A stretch of 15,320 nt of DNA from positions 1-15,320 of the forward strand of contig JAUSPW010000351.1 in assembly GCA_030652635.1 (NCBI GenBank), given 5' to 3'. A program made the position numbers and the translations under genes. Below are positions 6,016 through 14,248 of the stretch, piece by piece (positions within the stretch are counted from its first letter, which is position 1; every line of letters starts with the position of its first letter). The notes under the pieces were generated by a model. It did not search any database and was not told where the DNA came from. It saw only the letters and a program-made list of their open reading frames with translations. The stretch is from Pseudohongiella sp. Lineage in GTDB: Bacteria; Pseudomonadota; Gammaproteobacteria; Pseudomonadales; Pseudohongiellaceae.

Positions 6016-7062
6016 ATGAATACTTCAGATAATCAAACAGTTGAAATGGAGCCAACCGATGAGCTGGCTGAACCACCTTCTGGTTCAAATCGCCGTTCAC
6101 CTGGGGCAATGCTGGCTGCGCAGCGTGAGACGCTTGAACTGAGCATTCAGCAAGTGGCAGACCAACTGAACCTGACCATGCATTTTGTTCGAGCCTTGGA
6201 AGCAGACTGTTACGACAAACTGCCCGGTGAAGTATTTGTGCGTGGATACATCCGCGCTTACAGTAATTTATTGCGTCTTGACCCGGTGCAGTTGCTGTTG
6301 ATTTTTGATGAATTTACTTCGCAAAAGATTGCCCGTAAAGAAGAGGCCATCAAGCGGCGAGATCGACGGCGCAAAGATAAAAATCGCCCATGGATTTTGT
6401 TTTCGGGGTTTGCATTTGTTGCTGTCGCTGTGGCCCTGTGGTACCTCAATCCGGCAGCACCCGTGGTAAATATTCCGGCAGAAACCGTTTCAATGACTGC
6501 GCCTGAGACGTCGGTGCTGGCGGCCGTTCCACTGGATACACCCGTATCCGCATCAACTCAGTCGGCTGTGATGGCGGATGAAACCTCTGCCGAAGACGCG
6601 GTTTTATTGCCCGACCCAGCTCAAGTAGAAATGGCTGACGCCATGGCTGATGCGGTAGTAAGTGATATCGCGTTGGAGACCGAGGATTTGGGTCAACTCC
6701 CGATTGCGACAGCGATGTCTGGGTCACTTATTCAGAGCCAGCCCTTGGCGCAGGCAGTGCTCGAACTTGCTGGCGAAGATACAGCCAATGCACGCACAGT
6801 GACCTACAGTTGGACGGGCGCAGACGAGTTGACGCTGCGTTTCGACGCGGATTGTTGGGTTGAGATTGAACACCGTGGTGGCGATGAGTCCTATAAAAAC
6901 TCCAGTAGTGCAGGTGATACTCTGGTGATTAAAGGCACTGCACCATTCTCTGTGTTGTTGGGTAATGCACGGGACGTCGAAGTGACATTTAATGGCCGCA
7001 GCATGGACATCAGCAGCAATATCAGAGCAGACAACACCGCAAGACTCAGTATTGGTATGTAA
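6016..7062 (+). CDS. rodZ: Cytoskeletal membrane protein RodZ
   Basis: RodZ is a bitopic inner-membrane protein that links MreB filaments to the elongation machinery and sets rod shape. The 348-residue product has the family layout: a cytoplasmic helix-turn-helix (HTH_25) at about residues 28-95 with MLAAQRETLELSIQQVADQL and the signature LPGEVFVRGYIRAYS (69-83), a basic juxtamembrane segment (KRRDRRRKDKNR, 113-124), one membrane span at about 126-144, an acidic Ala/Met-rich periplasmic linker, and a beta-rich DUF4115 domain at about 262-345. The linker contains a short MADAMADA duplication. No clear ribosome binding site precedes the ATG at 6016, so translation may be coupled to rlmN 8 bases upstream. 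ispG begins 4 bases after the stop. Confidence 0.94.
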   Translation: MNTSDNQTVEMEPTDELAEPPSGSNRRSPGAMLAAQRETLELSIQQVADQLNLTMHFVRALEADCYDKLPGEVFVRGYIRAYSNLLRLDPVQLLLIFDEFTSQKIARKEEAIKRRDRRRKDKNRPWILFSGFAFVAVAVALWYLNPAAPVVNIPAETVSMTAPETSVLAAVPLDTPVSASTQSAVMADETSAEDAVLLPDPAQVEMADAMADAVVSDIALETEDLGQLPIATAMSGSLIQSQPLAQAVLELAGEDTANARTVTYSWTGADELTLRFDADCWVEIEHRGGDESYKNSSSAGDTLVIKGTAPFSVLLGNARDVEVTFNGRSMDISSNIRADNTARLSIGM

Positions 7063-7066
7063 CCTT

Positions 7067-8194
7067 ATGATGACCACTTCTCCGATTATTCGCCGCCAAA
7101 GCCGCCGTATCATGGTGGGAAATGTACCCGTAGGTGGTGGCGCACCTATTGCCGTTCAAAGTATGACCAATACTGAAACCTGCGACGTCGCAGCGACTGT
7201 TGCGCAGATTAAACGCCTTGAGGCAGTTGGCGCGGATATCGTAAGAGTGTCCGTTCCCTCCATGGAAGCTGCAGAGGCGTTTAGATTAATTCGACAGCAA
7301 GTGTCTGTGCCCTTGGTCGCTGATATACATTTTGATTACTTGATCGCCTTAAAAGTGGCGGAATATGGTGTGGATTGCCTGCGCATTAATCCGGGCAATA
7401 TTGGCAGTGAAAAACGTATCAGGGCGGTCATTGATGCAGCTCGCGATACAGGCATCCCGCTACGCATTGGTGTTAATGCCGGATCATTGGGTAAAACACT
7501 GTTACGCAAGTATAAGGAACCTTCTGCAGAAGCGATGGTTGAGTCAGCTCTGACGCAGATTAATATTCTGGATAAGCTGGATTTCCAGAATTTCAAAATC
7601 AGCCTCAAAGCGTCAGAAATTTTTATGACCCTTAAAGCGTATCGCACACTGGCCACACAAATAGACCAACCGCTTCATCTGGGTATCACGGAAGCAGGGG
7701 GCTTGCGCTCTGGCACTGTGAAGTCTGCGATTGGTTTGGGTGCTCTATTGATGGACGGTATCGGCGACACCATTCGGATATCGCTGGCGGCCGATCCTGT
7801 CGAAGAAATAAAAGTAGGTTTTGATATTCTGAAGAGCCTTGGCCTGCGTAGCAAAGGTGTCAACCTGGTTGCGTGTCCAAGTTGTTCCCGACAAAACTTT
7901 GATGTTATCAGTGTCGTGAATGCGCTTGAGTCGAGACTCGAAGATATCGTGACACCCGTTGATGTCGCCGTGATTGGATGTATCGTCAACGGCCCAGGGG
8001 AAGCCATGGTTGCCGAGATTGGTTTGACAGGCGCATCGCCCCATAATCTCGCCTATGTAGATGGCAAGCCTCATCATAAGATCGATAACAACAGATTGGT
8101 CGATGAATTGGAAGCCATGGTCAGAGCCAGAGTGGCCGAGAAGCTGAAGTCTGAATCAGTATTGGCCCCCAGTGGAATTATTGCCAGAGGCTGA
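7067..8194 (+). CDS. ispG: 4-hydroxy-3-methylbut-2-en-1-yl diphosphate synthase IspG (GcpE)
   Basis: IspG is the [4Fe-4S] enzyme of the MEP isoprenoid pathway that reduces 2-C-methyl-D-erythritol 2,4-cyclodiphosphate to HMBPP, with electrons from flavodoxin or ferredoxin. The 375-residue product matches the single-chain bacterial form. Cluster ligands are Cys270 and Cys273 in CPSCSR and Cys305 and Glu312 in IGCIVNGPGE, at E. coli positions. The TIM-barrel half holds GAPIAVQSMTNT (25-36), VPLVADIHFDYLIALK and GITEAGG. The frame is open upstream to an ATG at 6992 inside rodZ, but the conserved protein starts at the double ATG 7067/7070, four bases after the rodZ stop, which fits translational coupling. 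No strong Shine-Dalgarno is visible; 7070 is equally possible. Confidence 0.96.
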   Translation: MMTTSPIIRRQSRRIMVGNVPVGGGAPIAVQSMTNTETCDVAATVAQIKRLEAVGADIVRVSVPSMEAAEAFRLIRQQVSVPLVADIHFDYLIALKVAEYGVDCLRINPGNIGSEKRIRAVIDAARDTGIPLRIGVNAGSLGKTLLRKYKEPSAEAMVESALTQINILDKLDFQNFKISLKASEIFMTLKAYRTLATQIDQPLHLGITEAGGLRSGTVKSAIGLGALLMDGIGDTIRISLAADPVEEIKVGFDILKSLGLRSKGVNLVACPSCSRQNFDVISVVNALESRLEDIVTPVDVAVIGCIVNGPGEAMVAEIGLTGASPHNLAYVDGKPHHKIDNNRLVDELEAMVRARVAEKLKSESVLAPSGIIARG

Positions 8195-8254
8195 TTGGAC
8201 GCTGGGTACGATAAGTTTCTCTACCCGATTCCACCGTAAATGGATGCACAAGTT

Positions 8255-9517
8255 ATGAGCAAGATTCAGGCTATTCGCGGCATGAATGACATTCTGCCCA
8301 GCGAATCCCCCGCATGGCAGTACCTTGAACGCGTCACAAATGACGTCGTTCAATCTTATGGTTACAAGGAAATTCGTTTTCCTATACTTGAACAAACACA
8401 ACTTTTTAAGCGCTCTATCGGTGAAGTTACTGATATTGTTGAAAAAGAGATGTACAGTTTTACAGATCGAAACGGCGACGACTTGAGTCTGCGTCCCGAG
8501 GGAACCGCCTGCTGTGTGCGCGCAGCCGAGCAGCATGGTTTGTTGTATAACCAACAGCAACGATTGTGGTATCGCGGGCCGATGTTTCGCCACGAACGGC
8601 CTCAAAAAGGTCGCTATCGTCAGTTTCATCAAGTAGGTATTGAAAGTTTTGGTATGGCCGGCCCCGATATTGATGCAGAAATTATTCTGATATCAGTGGC
8701 ACTATGGCGGGCTCTTGGTCTAACTGATCATGTTCGCCTTGAGATTAATAATATTGGCACTGCCGATGATCGAAGAGCCTATGGCAAGGCCTTAACAACG
8801 TTCCTTAAAATGCATGAGGCACAACTCGACGAAGATAGTCGCCGCCGTCTTCTCAGCAATCCGCTGCGTGTGCTTGACAGCAAAGTCCCTGAAACCCAGG
8901 CACTGTTAGCCGATGCCCCTAAATTATCTGAGTTTGTCAGTCCTGAAACTGAAGCACACTATCAACAATTAAAAGCGCTTTTGGACGCCAATCAGATCAG
9001 CTTTACTGAGAATCAACGGCTCGTACGAGGATTGGATTATTACAATAATCTGGTTTTTGAATGGATCACCGACGCGCTCGGGTCGCAAGGTACGGTTTGC
9101 GCTGGCGGTCGTTATGATGCCTTGGTTGCGCAACTGGGTGGGCGCGGCACGCCTGCTGTAGGCTTGGCTTTTGGCATGGAAAGACTGGTGTTGCTGATGC
9201 AGGAAACTGGCAATATTCCTGCGAGTATCAGCAATCTACTGGACATTTATGTGCTGTATTCAGAGGACAAGCAGCTCGGCAATGCAATAAAGCTGGCTGA
9301 ACAGCTACGTCAACAAGTGCCAGGATTGCGCGTCCAGTGTCATTGTGGTGGTGGTAAATTCAGTAATCAGCTCAAGAAGGCTTATGCAAGCGGGGCCGCC
9401 GTTGCGGTCATTGTTGACACTGATAGTCTGCGTTGGCGCAAATTGTCCGAGGACGCCGTCGCTGACACAATAGAGCCGGAAGCATTGCTGGCGCGCGCGC
9501 GCGCAATGCTGGTTTGA
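8255..9517 (+). CDS. hisS: Histidyl-tRNA synthetase
   Basis: HisS charges tRNA-His in the cytoplasm. The product of 420 residues (425 if the in-frame ATG at 8240 is used) starts MSKIQAIRGMNDILP, as in the family; I prefer 8255 because homologues begin 2-4 residues before QAIRGMND. Class II motif 1 lies in the first 60 residues, motif 2 is GPMFRHERPQKGRYRQFHQ (108-126), the HisRS signature LVRGLDYYN is at 256-264, and motif 3 is in AVGLAFGMERLVLL (301-314). Residues from about 330 form the anticodon-binding domain. The last codons contain a perfect inverted repeat with an alternating GC core (see separate entry). The gap to ispG is 60 bases with no clear promoter. Confidence 0.97.
   Translation: MSKIQAIRGMNDILPSESPAWQYLERVTNDVVQSYGYKEIRFPILEQTQLFKRSIGEVTDIVEKEMYSFTDRNGDDLSLRPEGTACCVRAAEQHGLLYNQQQRLWYRGPMFRHERPQKGRYRQFHQVGIESFGMAGPDIDAEIILISVALWRALGLTDHVRLEINNIGTADDRRAYGKALTTFLKMHEAQLDEDSRRRLLSNPLRVLDSKVPETQALLADAPKLSEFVSPETEAHYQQLKALLDANQISFTENQRLVRGLDYYNNLVFEWITDALGSQGTVCAGGRYDALVAQLGGRGTPAVGLAFGMERLVLLMQETGNIPASISNLLDIYVLYSEDKQLGNAIKLAEQLRQQVPGLRVQCHCGGGKFSNQLKKAYASGAAVAVIVDTDSLRWRKLSEDAVADTIEPEALLARARAMLV
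9481..9510 (+). repeat. Inverted repeat with (GC)7 core at the end of hisS
   Basis: AGCATTGC (9481-9488) and GCAATGCT (9503-9510) are exact reverse complements. The space between is almost entirely the alternating GC tract 9491-9504. The whole lies in the last codons of hisS (encoding about ALLARARAML). In RNA it would form a stable hairpin 4 bases before the stop codon; in DNA the tract is a Z-form or cruciform candidate. No T-run follows. Confidence 0.6.
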
Positions 9518-9552
9518 CCATCGGCTGGACAGTGCAGAGCTGACACTCTTTC

Positions 9553-9581
9553 TTGACACTTTGGTGTTGGTAAGACAGGAT
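9553..9581 (+). promoter_or_regulatory. Possible promoter for yfgM-bamB
   Basis: A perfect TTGACA at 9553-9558 is followed after 17 bases by CAGGAT (9576-9581), a poor -10. It lies in the 126-base gap between hisS and yfgM, the longest gap within the rlmN-bamB run. A related TGACACT copy occurs 13 bases upstream at 9541. The perfect -35 is suggestive but the -10 is weak. Confidence 0.3.
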
Positions 9582-9643
9582 GCCTGCTCACTGAAACAGT
9601 CAGTTTTTGTTTGAAGAACATAGTAAAAAGACAGGAGTAGTTT

Positions 9644-10312
9644 GTGGCAATCAGTGCTGAAGAAGAAGAAACCCTTGAAGCGATCAAACGCTGGTGGAAT
9701 GACAGTGGAAAACAGATTGCCATGGGAATCGCCGTGGTTGCAATCGTTTATTTTGGCTGGCAATTTTGGAATCGCAGTCAAACCAATGTCAGCGCGGAGG
9801 CGTCAGCGCTGTACGACCAGCTGACCGGCATTGCAGTGATTTCGCCCGATGCAACACTGGCAGAGGCCGATCGAGCACGAGCGAATGAACTGGTACAACA
9901 GATCAGATCAGAGCACCCAGGCAGTGTATACGCGCTATACGCTGCTTTGTTTGGTGCAAAACTGTCAGCAGATGTGAACAATCTTGATGCGGCAAAAGAG
10001 CATCTTGAGTGGCTGTTGGCGAATACTCGATCTGGTTTTTTCAATTCGACAGATCCTACTTTGATTGCGCTCGCCAGTTTGCGACTCGGGCGGGTATTGC
10101 TGGCACAGGGGCAGGGCGCCCAAGCGTTGACAGTGATTGGCGGAGCAGAACCCGGTGCGCTAGCAGCAGAGTTTGAAGAGTTACGCGGTGATATTTATCT
10201 CAGCCAAGGGCAGCGCGACGAGGCGTTGACTGCATACCAGGCAGCACTTGATACAGGCAACCCCAGCCCGGTATTGCAACTGAAACTGAATGAGCTGCAA
10301 AGCAGCCGCTGA
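9644..10312 (+). CDS. yfgM: Ancillary SecYEG translocon subunit / TPR protein YfgM
   Basis: YfgM is an inner-membrane protein that, with PpiD, associates with the SecYEG translocon and helps periplasmic chaperone handover. The 222-residue product has the family layout: an acidic cytoplasmic N-terminus (SAEEEETLEAIKRWWNDSGK), one membrane span at about residues 25-42 (IAMGIAVVAIVYFGWQFW), and a periplasmic TPR-like domain (TPR_21) with the paired-helix motif LRLGRVLLAQGQGAQAL and a final GDIYLSQGQRDEALTAYQAAL repeat. The start is a GTG, supported by AGGAG at 9633-9637, 6 bases upstream. Its place between hisS and bamB is the conserved one. Confidence 0.93.
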   Translation: MAISAEEEETLEAIKRWWNDSGKQIAMGIAVVAIVYFGWQFWNRSQTNVSAEASALYDQLTGIAVISPDATLAEADRARANELVQQIRSEHPGSVYALYAALFGAKLSADVNNLDAAKEHLEWLLANTRSGFFNSTDPTLIALASLRLGRVLLAQGQGAQALTVIGGAEPGALAAEFEELRGDIYLSQGQRDEALTAYQAALDTGNPSPVLQLKLNELQSSR

Positions 10313-10334
10313 AGTTAACGCAAAGCGCGGGTTT

Positions 10335-11489
10335 ATGAATATGAGTTATTTGTTTAAGTCGTTTATTTCGTTGCTGGTGCTGGTGACATTGAGTGCTTGC
10401 AGCATCTTTTCTGATGACGAGTCCGAACAGCCCGCTGAGTTGCAGCGCTTCGATCAGCAGATAACACTGAGACAATTGTGGTCAATCGGTGTCGGTGATG
10501 GGCAAGGACGGCACTACAACCGACTTGTGCCGGCAATCGATGGGCAGATGATTTATGTCGCATCTGCCGACGGCACCGTCGTGGCTCTGGACAAAGCCAA
10601 CGGCGCTGTGCGTTGGCGTCAACGCACAGGACAAGCCATCACGGGCGGCGTGGGGGCCGCAGCTGGACAGGTGGTTTTTGGTACGCGTGATGCACAGATA
10701 TTTGCACTGAGTCAGGCTGACGGAAGTCAGTTGTGGTCAAGCTCTGTCAGCAGCGAAGTACTGGCTGCACCGCAGACGGATGGCCGCGTGGTTGCGGTTC
10801 AATCTGTTGATGGCCGCTTGACGGCACTGAACGCCAATGATGGCTCACAGCGTTGGGTGTACGACAGTACCGTGCCTGCGCTGTCATTACGTGGCACAAG
10901 TAGACCTTTAATCAGCGGTAACACGGTGGTAGCTGGATTCGCCAGTGGAATCTTGGCGGCTATTGATGCAACTAACGGACTGCTGATTTGGGAAGAGCGT
11001 GTTGCTGTGCCGCAAGGCCGCTATGATATTGATCGTATCATCGATATCGATGGTGATCCGGTGCTCTCCGGGCAGACTGTGTTTGTTTCCAGTTATCAGG
11101 GCAACCTGATGGGGCTTGATCTGGCGACAGGGCGCATTGTCTGGGGGATGGCAGGCTCGAGTTACAACTCCCTGGCGTTGGGTTTGGGCAATATCTACTG
11201 GGTTAATAATTTCAGCCATGTGATTGCCATTCAGAACAATACCGAACGCGTTGTTTGGGAAAACCGAGACTACCGATTGCGCCGCATAAACTCGCCCGTC
11301 ACCATTAACAACTACGTGGCTGTCGCTGATTTTGAAGGATATTTGCACCTTTTGTCGCAGATTGATGGGCGTATTGTTAGCCGCACGCGAATTGATCGCG
11401 CAGGTGTACGCGCCAATATTCTGAGTGAAGGCGATACGCTCTACGTTTATGGTAACAGTGGCCGCTTAATGGCATTGCGCTTACCCTGA
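10335..11489 (+). CDS. bamB: Outer-membrane assembly lipoprotein BamB
   Basis: BamB is the beta-propeller lipoprotein of the BAM complex that inserts beta-barrel proteins into the outer membrane. I place the start at the ATG 10335 (384 residues): it gives a short lipoprotein signal peptide with lipobox LSAC and lipidated Cys22. The frame is open back to an ATG at 10290, which would add 15 charged residues and overlap yfgM, and is unlikely. The ATG at 10341 is an alternative. PQQ-like blade motifs (ALD-x3-G-x3-W pattern) recur at about residues 83-94, 124-134, 164-174, 209-219 and 260-270, as expected for an eight-bladed propeller. The LSLRGTSRPL segment (183-192) and RYDIDRIIDIDGDP (229-242) fit the family regions that contact BamA. 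It follows yfgM by 22 bases. Confidence 0.95.
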   Translation: MNMSYLFKSFISLLVLVTLSACSIFSDDESEQPAELQRFDQQITLRQLWSIGVGDGQGRHYNRLVPAIDGQMIYVASADGTVVALDKANGAVRWRQRTGQAITGGVGAAAGQVVFGTRDAQIFALSQADGSQLWSSSVSSEVLAAPQTDGRVVAVQSVDGRLTALNANDGSQRWVYDSTVPALSLRGTSRPLISGNTVVAGFASGILAAIDATNGLLIWEERVAVPQGRYDIDRIIDIDGDPVLSGQTVFVSSYQGNLMGLDLATGRIVWGMAGSSYNSLALGLGNIYWVNNFSHVIAIQNNTERVVWENRDYRLRRINSPVTINNYVAVADFEGYLHLLSQIDGRIVSRTRIDRAGVRANILSEGDTLYVYGNSGRLMALRLP

Positions 11490-11498
11490 CGACTAAGT

Positions 11499-11514
11499 GC
11501 GGCCAGTTGGCCGC
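11499..11514 (+). terminator. GC-rich hairpin between bamB and der
   Basis: GCGGCCA (11499-11505) pairs with TGGCCGC (11508-11514), 10 bases after the bamB stop; with the spare GC bulged, outer GTGC/GCAC pairing can extend it. The downstream bases (CACACTTTCTGG) contain only a short T-run, so it may be a leaky terminator or a processing signal between bamB and der. Confidence 0.45.
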
Positions 11515-11540
11515 GCACACTTTCTGGAAACTGTCATAGC

Positions 11541-12950
11541 ATGAAACCGGTACTTGCCCTTGTAGGGCGCCCTAATGTTGGTAAATCGACGCTCTTTAAT
11601 CGGCTGACACGCAGTCGCGATGCCTTGGTTGCTGACTTTCCGGGACTGACTCGCGATCGTCAATACGGCGAAGGTAAAGGCGGCGATAAGCCCTATATCG
11701 TGATCGATACTGGCGGTCTTGAAGGTGGTGAGGTCGGTATCAATTTTGAAATGGCCTCGCAGTCCTTGCTTGCCATCGAAGAAGCCGACATTGTGCTGTT
11801 GATGGTTGATGGCCGTGCAGGCTTGAATCCAGCTGATGTCCAAATTGTTGATCACTTACGAAAGCTGGGAAAAGCAGCCTGTCTGGTTGTTAACAAGGTG
11901 GATGGCATCGATGAAGATGTCGCTATGGGCGATTTTTATGGCTTGGGCTTTGACAAAATTTTCCCAATTACAGCCAGTCAGGGTCGTGGCATCAAAAAAC
12001 TGCTCGATTATGTACTAGCCGATTTTCCTGAGCCGGAAGCTGAGCAGGACAGAGAAGAGCAGGGCATTCGAATAGCCATCGCAGGTCGACCGAATGTTGG
12101 AAAGTCAACCTTGGTCAATCGTATGCTGGGCGAAGAGCGTGTTGTTGTGTTTGATGAAGGCGGAACCACCCGGGACAGTATCTATATCCCTTTTGAGCGT
12201 CATGGTCAGCGCTATACGCTGATTGATACTGCAGGTATCAGGCGACGCGGTAAAACTACAGAAACAATCGAAAAATTTTCCGTTGTGAAGTCATTAACCT
12301 CCATTCAGGATGCCAATGTGGTTGTGCTGGTGGTTGATGCGCGAGATGGAATTGTAGAGCAGGATTTGCACTTGCTCGGTTATGTGCTCGATGCTGGACG
12401 CGCCTTGGTTATTGCTCTGAACAAATGGGATGGCATGGAACAGGAGCAAAAGGATCGCATTAAATCCGATATCCGCCGACGATTTTCATTTGTTGATTTT
12501 GCTGCCATCCATTTTATCTCGGCAAAATATGGTACGGGTGTGGGTGATCTTTATAAGTCTATTCATACAGCTTACGATTCGGCTAAGCGGCAATTGAGTA
12601 CCAATGTACTGACGCGTGTTCTGCAGGATGCCTGCACAGACCATTCACCACCAATGGTGAATAATCGTCGTATCAAACTGCGCTATGCGCATGCTGGCGG
12701 ACAGAATCCACCCATCATTGTGATTCACGGCAAACAGACCGACAAAGTTCCAGAGAGTTACAAACGATATCTCGAGAAGACGTTCAGGACAGTGCTCAAA
12801 CTGGAAGGTACTCCTATTCGGATTGAATTGCGCAGCGATGACAATCCCTTTATTGAGCATGAACGGGGTCTGGACTACGGACAAGTGGCTGTCAAACGCC
12901 GCATCGCCAAAAACCGCAAAGTTACCCGCACAAAGGCACTACGGGACTAG
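11541..12950 (+). CDS. der: Ribosome-assembly GTPase Der (EngA)
   Basis: Der is an essential double GTPase needed for maturation of the 50S ribosomal subunit. The 469-residue product contains two complete G domains and a C-terminal KH-like domain. G domain 1: P-loop GRPNVGKST (9-17), DTGG (56-59), NKVD (118-121). G domain 2: P-loop GRPNVGKST (182-190), DTAG (229-232), NKWD (294-297). The KH-like domain runs from about residue 350 with IKLRYAHAGGQNPP and the terminal GTPIRIELRSDDNPF. The linker between the G domains is short and acidic (PEPEAEQDREEQG). It is slightly shorter than E. coli Der (about 490). The start at 11541 has only a weak Shine-Dalgarno (TGGAAA). It ends the conserved gene block; an unrelated hydrolase pair follows after 5 bases. 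Confidence 0.97.
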   Translation: MKPVLALVGRPNVGKSTLFNRLTRSRDALVADFPGLTRDRQYGEGKGGDKPYIVIDTGGLEGGEVGINFEMASQSLLAIEEADIVLLMVDGRAGLNPADVQIVDHLRKLGKAACLVVNKVDGIDEDVAMGDFYGLGFDKIFPITASQGRGIKKLLDYVLADFPEPEAEQDREEQGIRIAIAGRPNVGKSTLVNRMLGEERVVVFDEGGTTRDSIYIPFERHGQRYTLIDTAGIRRRGKTTETIEKFSVVKSLTSIQDANVVVLVVDARDGIVEQDLHLLGYVLDAGRALVIALNKWDGMEQEQKDRIKSDIRRRFSFVDFAAIHFISAKYGTGVGDLYKSIHTAYDSAKRQLSTNVLTRVLQDACTDHSPPMVNNRRIKLRYAHAGGQNPPIIVIHGKQTDKVPESYKRYLEKTFRTVLKLEGTPIRIELRSDDNPFIEHERGLDYGQVAVKRRIAKNRKVTRTKALRD

Positions 12951-12955
12951 TACAT

Positions 12956-14248
12956 GTGACGTCAAACGGCAGCAAAGCCCACAAAACCGTTCGCCTTTCT
13001 CATTGCACAATATTAGTTGCAACTCTCTTGCTTGGCGCTTGCGGAAAAATGCCGGAGCACCTTGCGCCCAGCGGGTATGCGATTGTTGCTCCCTCAGCGA
13101 CATCAAGCTTTGAATCGTATGTTGCCGACACACGCGAACAATTGCGCCGCGCGTTAGAGGTAGTCTACCAGCGAGCTGATCAGGCTCCATTTGGTGACAG
13201 CTATCCACTGTCTCGCACACTTGAAATGCGTTCACCTTATGAAATTCGTGAAGCTGCCCAATGTCCTCAAGACAGCCCCAGGACAGGCTACCTGTTACTG
13301 CACGGATTGACTGACTCTCCTTACCTGCTCAGCGCAGTGGCCAGATCACTTGCCGGGCGCTCTCCGTGCAGCGTAGTGCGTTCGGTATTGCTGCCGGGCC
13401 ACGGCACAGTGCCAGGCGACAGTTTGGAAGTGCACCGCGATGACTGGCGCAATATCACGCAGTTTGGCGTAAACAGTTTCAGAGACAGGGTCGATCAACT
13501 GTATCTGGTCGGATATTCAGCAGGGGCAACCCTAGCAGTGGAGTTTGCTGATCAAAATCGCGACGATGATTTCTTGGCAGGTCTGATGTTGCTGTCCCCA
13601 GCATTGGCCTTGCCAGATGCAACTGTTGCATTGTCTCCCTATGTGCGTTGGTTTATGCGTTGGCTGGGTACAGAGCAAGAAAGAGATGCCGCCAAATATG
13701 AAACACTGGCGATTAATGCCGGGGCAGAGTTTTATCTGATGGTCAGAGACATGAACTGGCCCGCCATGAAGCCCTTGGATTTGCCTGTCTTTATGGTTGT
13801 CAGTGGCGCCGATACAACGGTTGATGTTACTGCTGCGGAGCAGTTTTTTTGCGAGAAACTGCCTGAGGGGCAGCGCGAGTTGATTTGGTATAGTTCAGTG
13901 AGTGATGGACACTTGCCTGAAACTGACTGCTCAGATATCAAAATTGAGTCCTCGGCTGACGAACGCTTTCGAGTGATAAGTACCTCACATGTCGGCGTTA
14001 CCATGCCAGCAGACGATCCACACTACGGGCTGGATGCCGGTTATCGCCAATGTCTGCATTACGCTGATAATCCCGAACAGAAGTCCGAATGTCTCAATAA
14101 TGATGCTGCCACCGTTTATGGAGAGCGCAGTCTGCTGACTGAGGGACTTTTTCAGGGTAAGTTGTTGCGCAGAGCAACGTTTAATCCTGATTTTGGCGAG
14201 ATGATGTCGCGCGCAGACTGTTTCTTCTCCGGGAATTGTACGCAATGA
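12956..14248 (+). CDS. Lipoprotein alpha/beta hydrolase (lipase/esterase-like)
   Basis: The predicted product, 430 residues from a GTG start, is an exported lipoprotein. A basic n-region (Lys7, Lys10, Arg13) and hydrophobic stretch lead to lipobox LGAC with Cys29. No Asp follows the lipid cysteine (next are Gly-Lys), so outer-membrane sorting is likely. The fold is alpha/beta hydrolase of the serine aminopeptidase/monoglyceride-lipase type: oxyanion segment LLLHGLTDSP (113-122), LLPGHG (145-150), nucleophile Ser188 in GYSAG, probable acid Asp286 or Asp290 (SGADTTVD) and His345 (TSHVG). Eight further cysteines (103, 138, 299, 325, 366, 379, 422, 428) suggest disulfides. About 80 residues extend beyond the catalytic His. 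The ATG at 12954 is in another frame and stops at once. It starts 5 bases after der and overlaps the next gene by 4 bases. Substrate unknown; a lipid or ester is inferred. Confidence 0.8.
   Translation: MTSNGSKAHKTVRLSHCTILVATLLLGACGKMPEHLAPSGYAIVAPSATSSFESYVADTREQLRRALEVVYQRADQAPFGDSYPLSRTLEMRSPYEIREAAQCPQDSPRTGYLLLHGLTDSPYLLSAVARSLAGRSPCSVVRSVLLPGHGTVPGDSLEVHRDDWRNITQFGVNSFRDRVDQLYLVGYSAGATLAVEFADQNRDDDFLAGLMLLSPALALPDATVALSPYVRWFMRWLGTEQERDAAKYETLAINAGAEFYLMVRDMNWPAMKPLDLPVFMVVSGADTTVDVTAAEQFFCEKLPEGQRELIWYSSVSDGHLPETDCSDIKIESSADERFRVISTSHVGVTMPADDPHYGLDAGYRQCLHYADNPEQKSECLNNDAATVYGERSLLTEGLFQGKLLRRATFNPDFGEMMSRADCFFSGNCTQ

Noticed and set aside
6992..7066. Upstream ATG extending ispG by 25 residues into rodZ
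   Set aside because: The extension does not resemble IspG N-termini; the conserved start with MTTSPIIRRQSRRI follows at 7067/7070.
8204..8226. GGGTA ... TACCC inverted repeat between ispG and hisS as terminator or T-box-like leader
   Set aside because: Only five pairs with a 13-base loop and no T-run; no leader peptide or other regulatory structure accompanies it.
8156..8632. Minus-strand open frame of 158 codons opposite hisS
   Set aside because: It lies antisense to well-conserved ispG/hisS coding sequence, has no ribosome binding site and no recognisable domain.
9305..9781. Minus-strand open frame spanning the hisS-yfgM gap
   Set aside because: It is antisense to both genes and its composition is that of a shadow frame; the gap shows a plus-strand RBS for yfgM instead.
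10290..10334. Upstream ATG extending bamB into yfgM
   Set aside because: It would bury the lipoprotein signal peptide behind 15 polar residues; starting at 10335 restores a normal signal.
10908..11348. Minus-strand open frame of 146 codons within bamB
   Set aside because: It is antisense to PQQ-repeat coding sequence and has no independent support.
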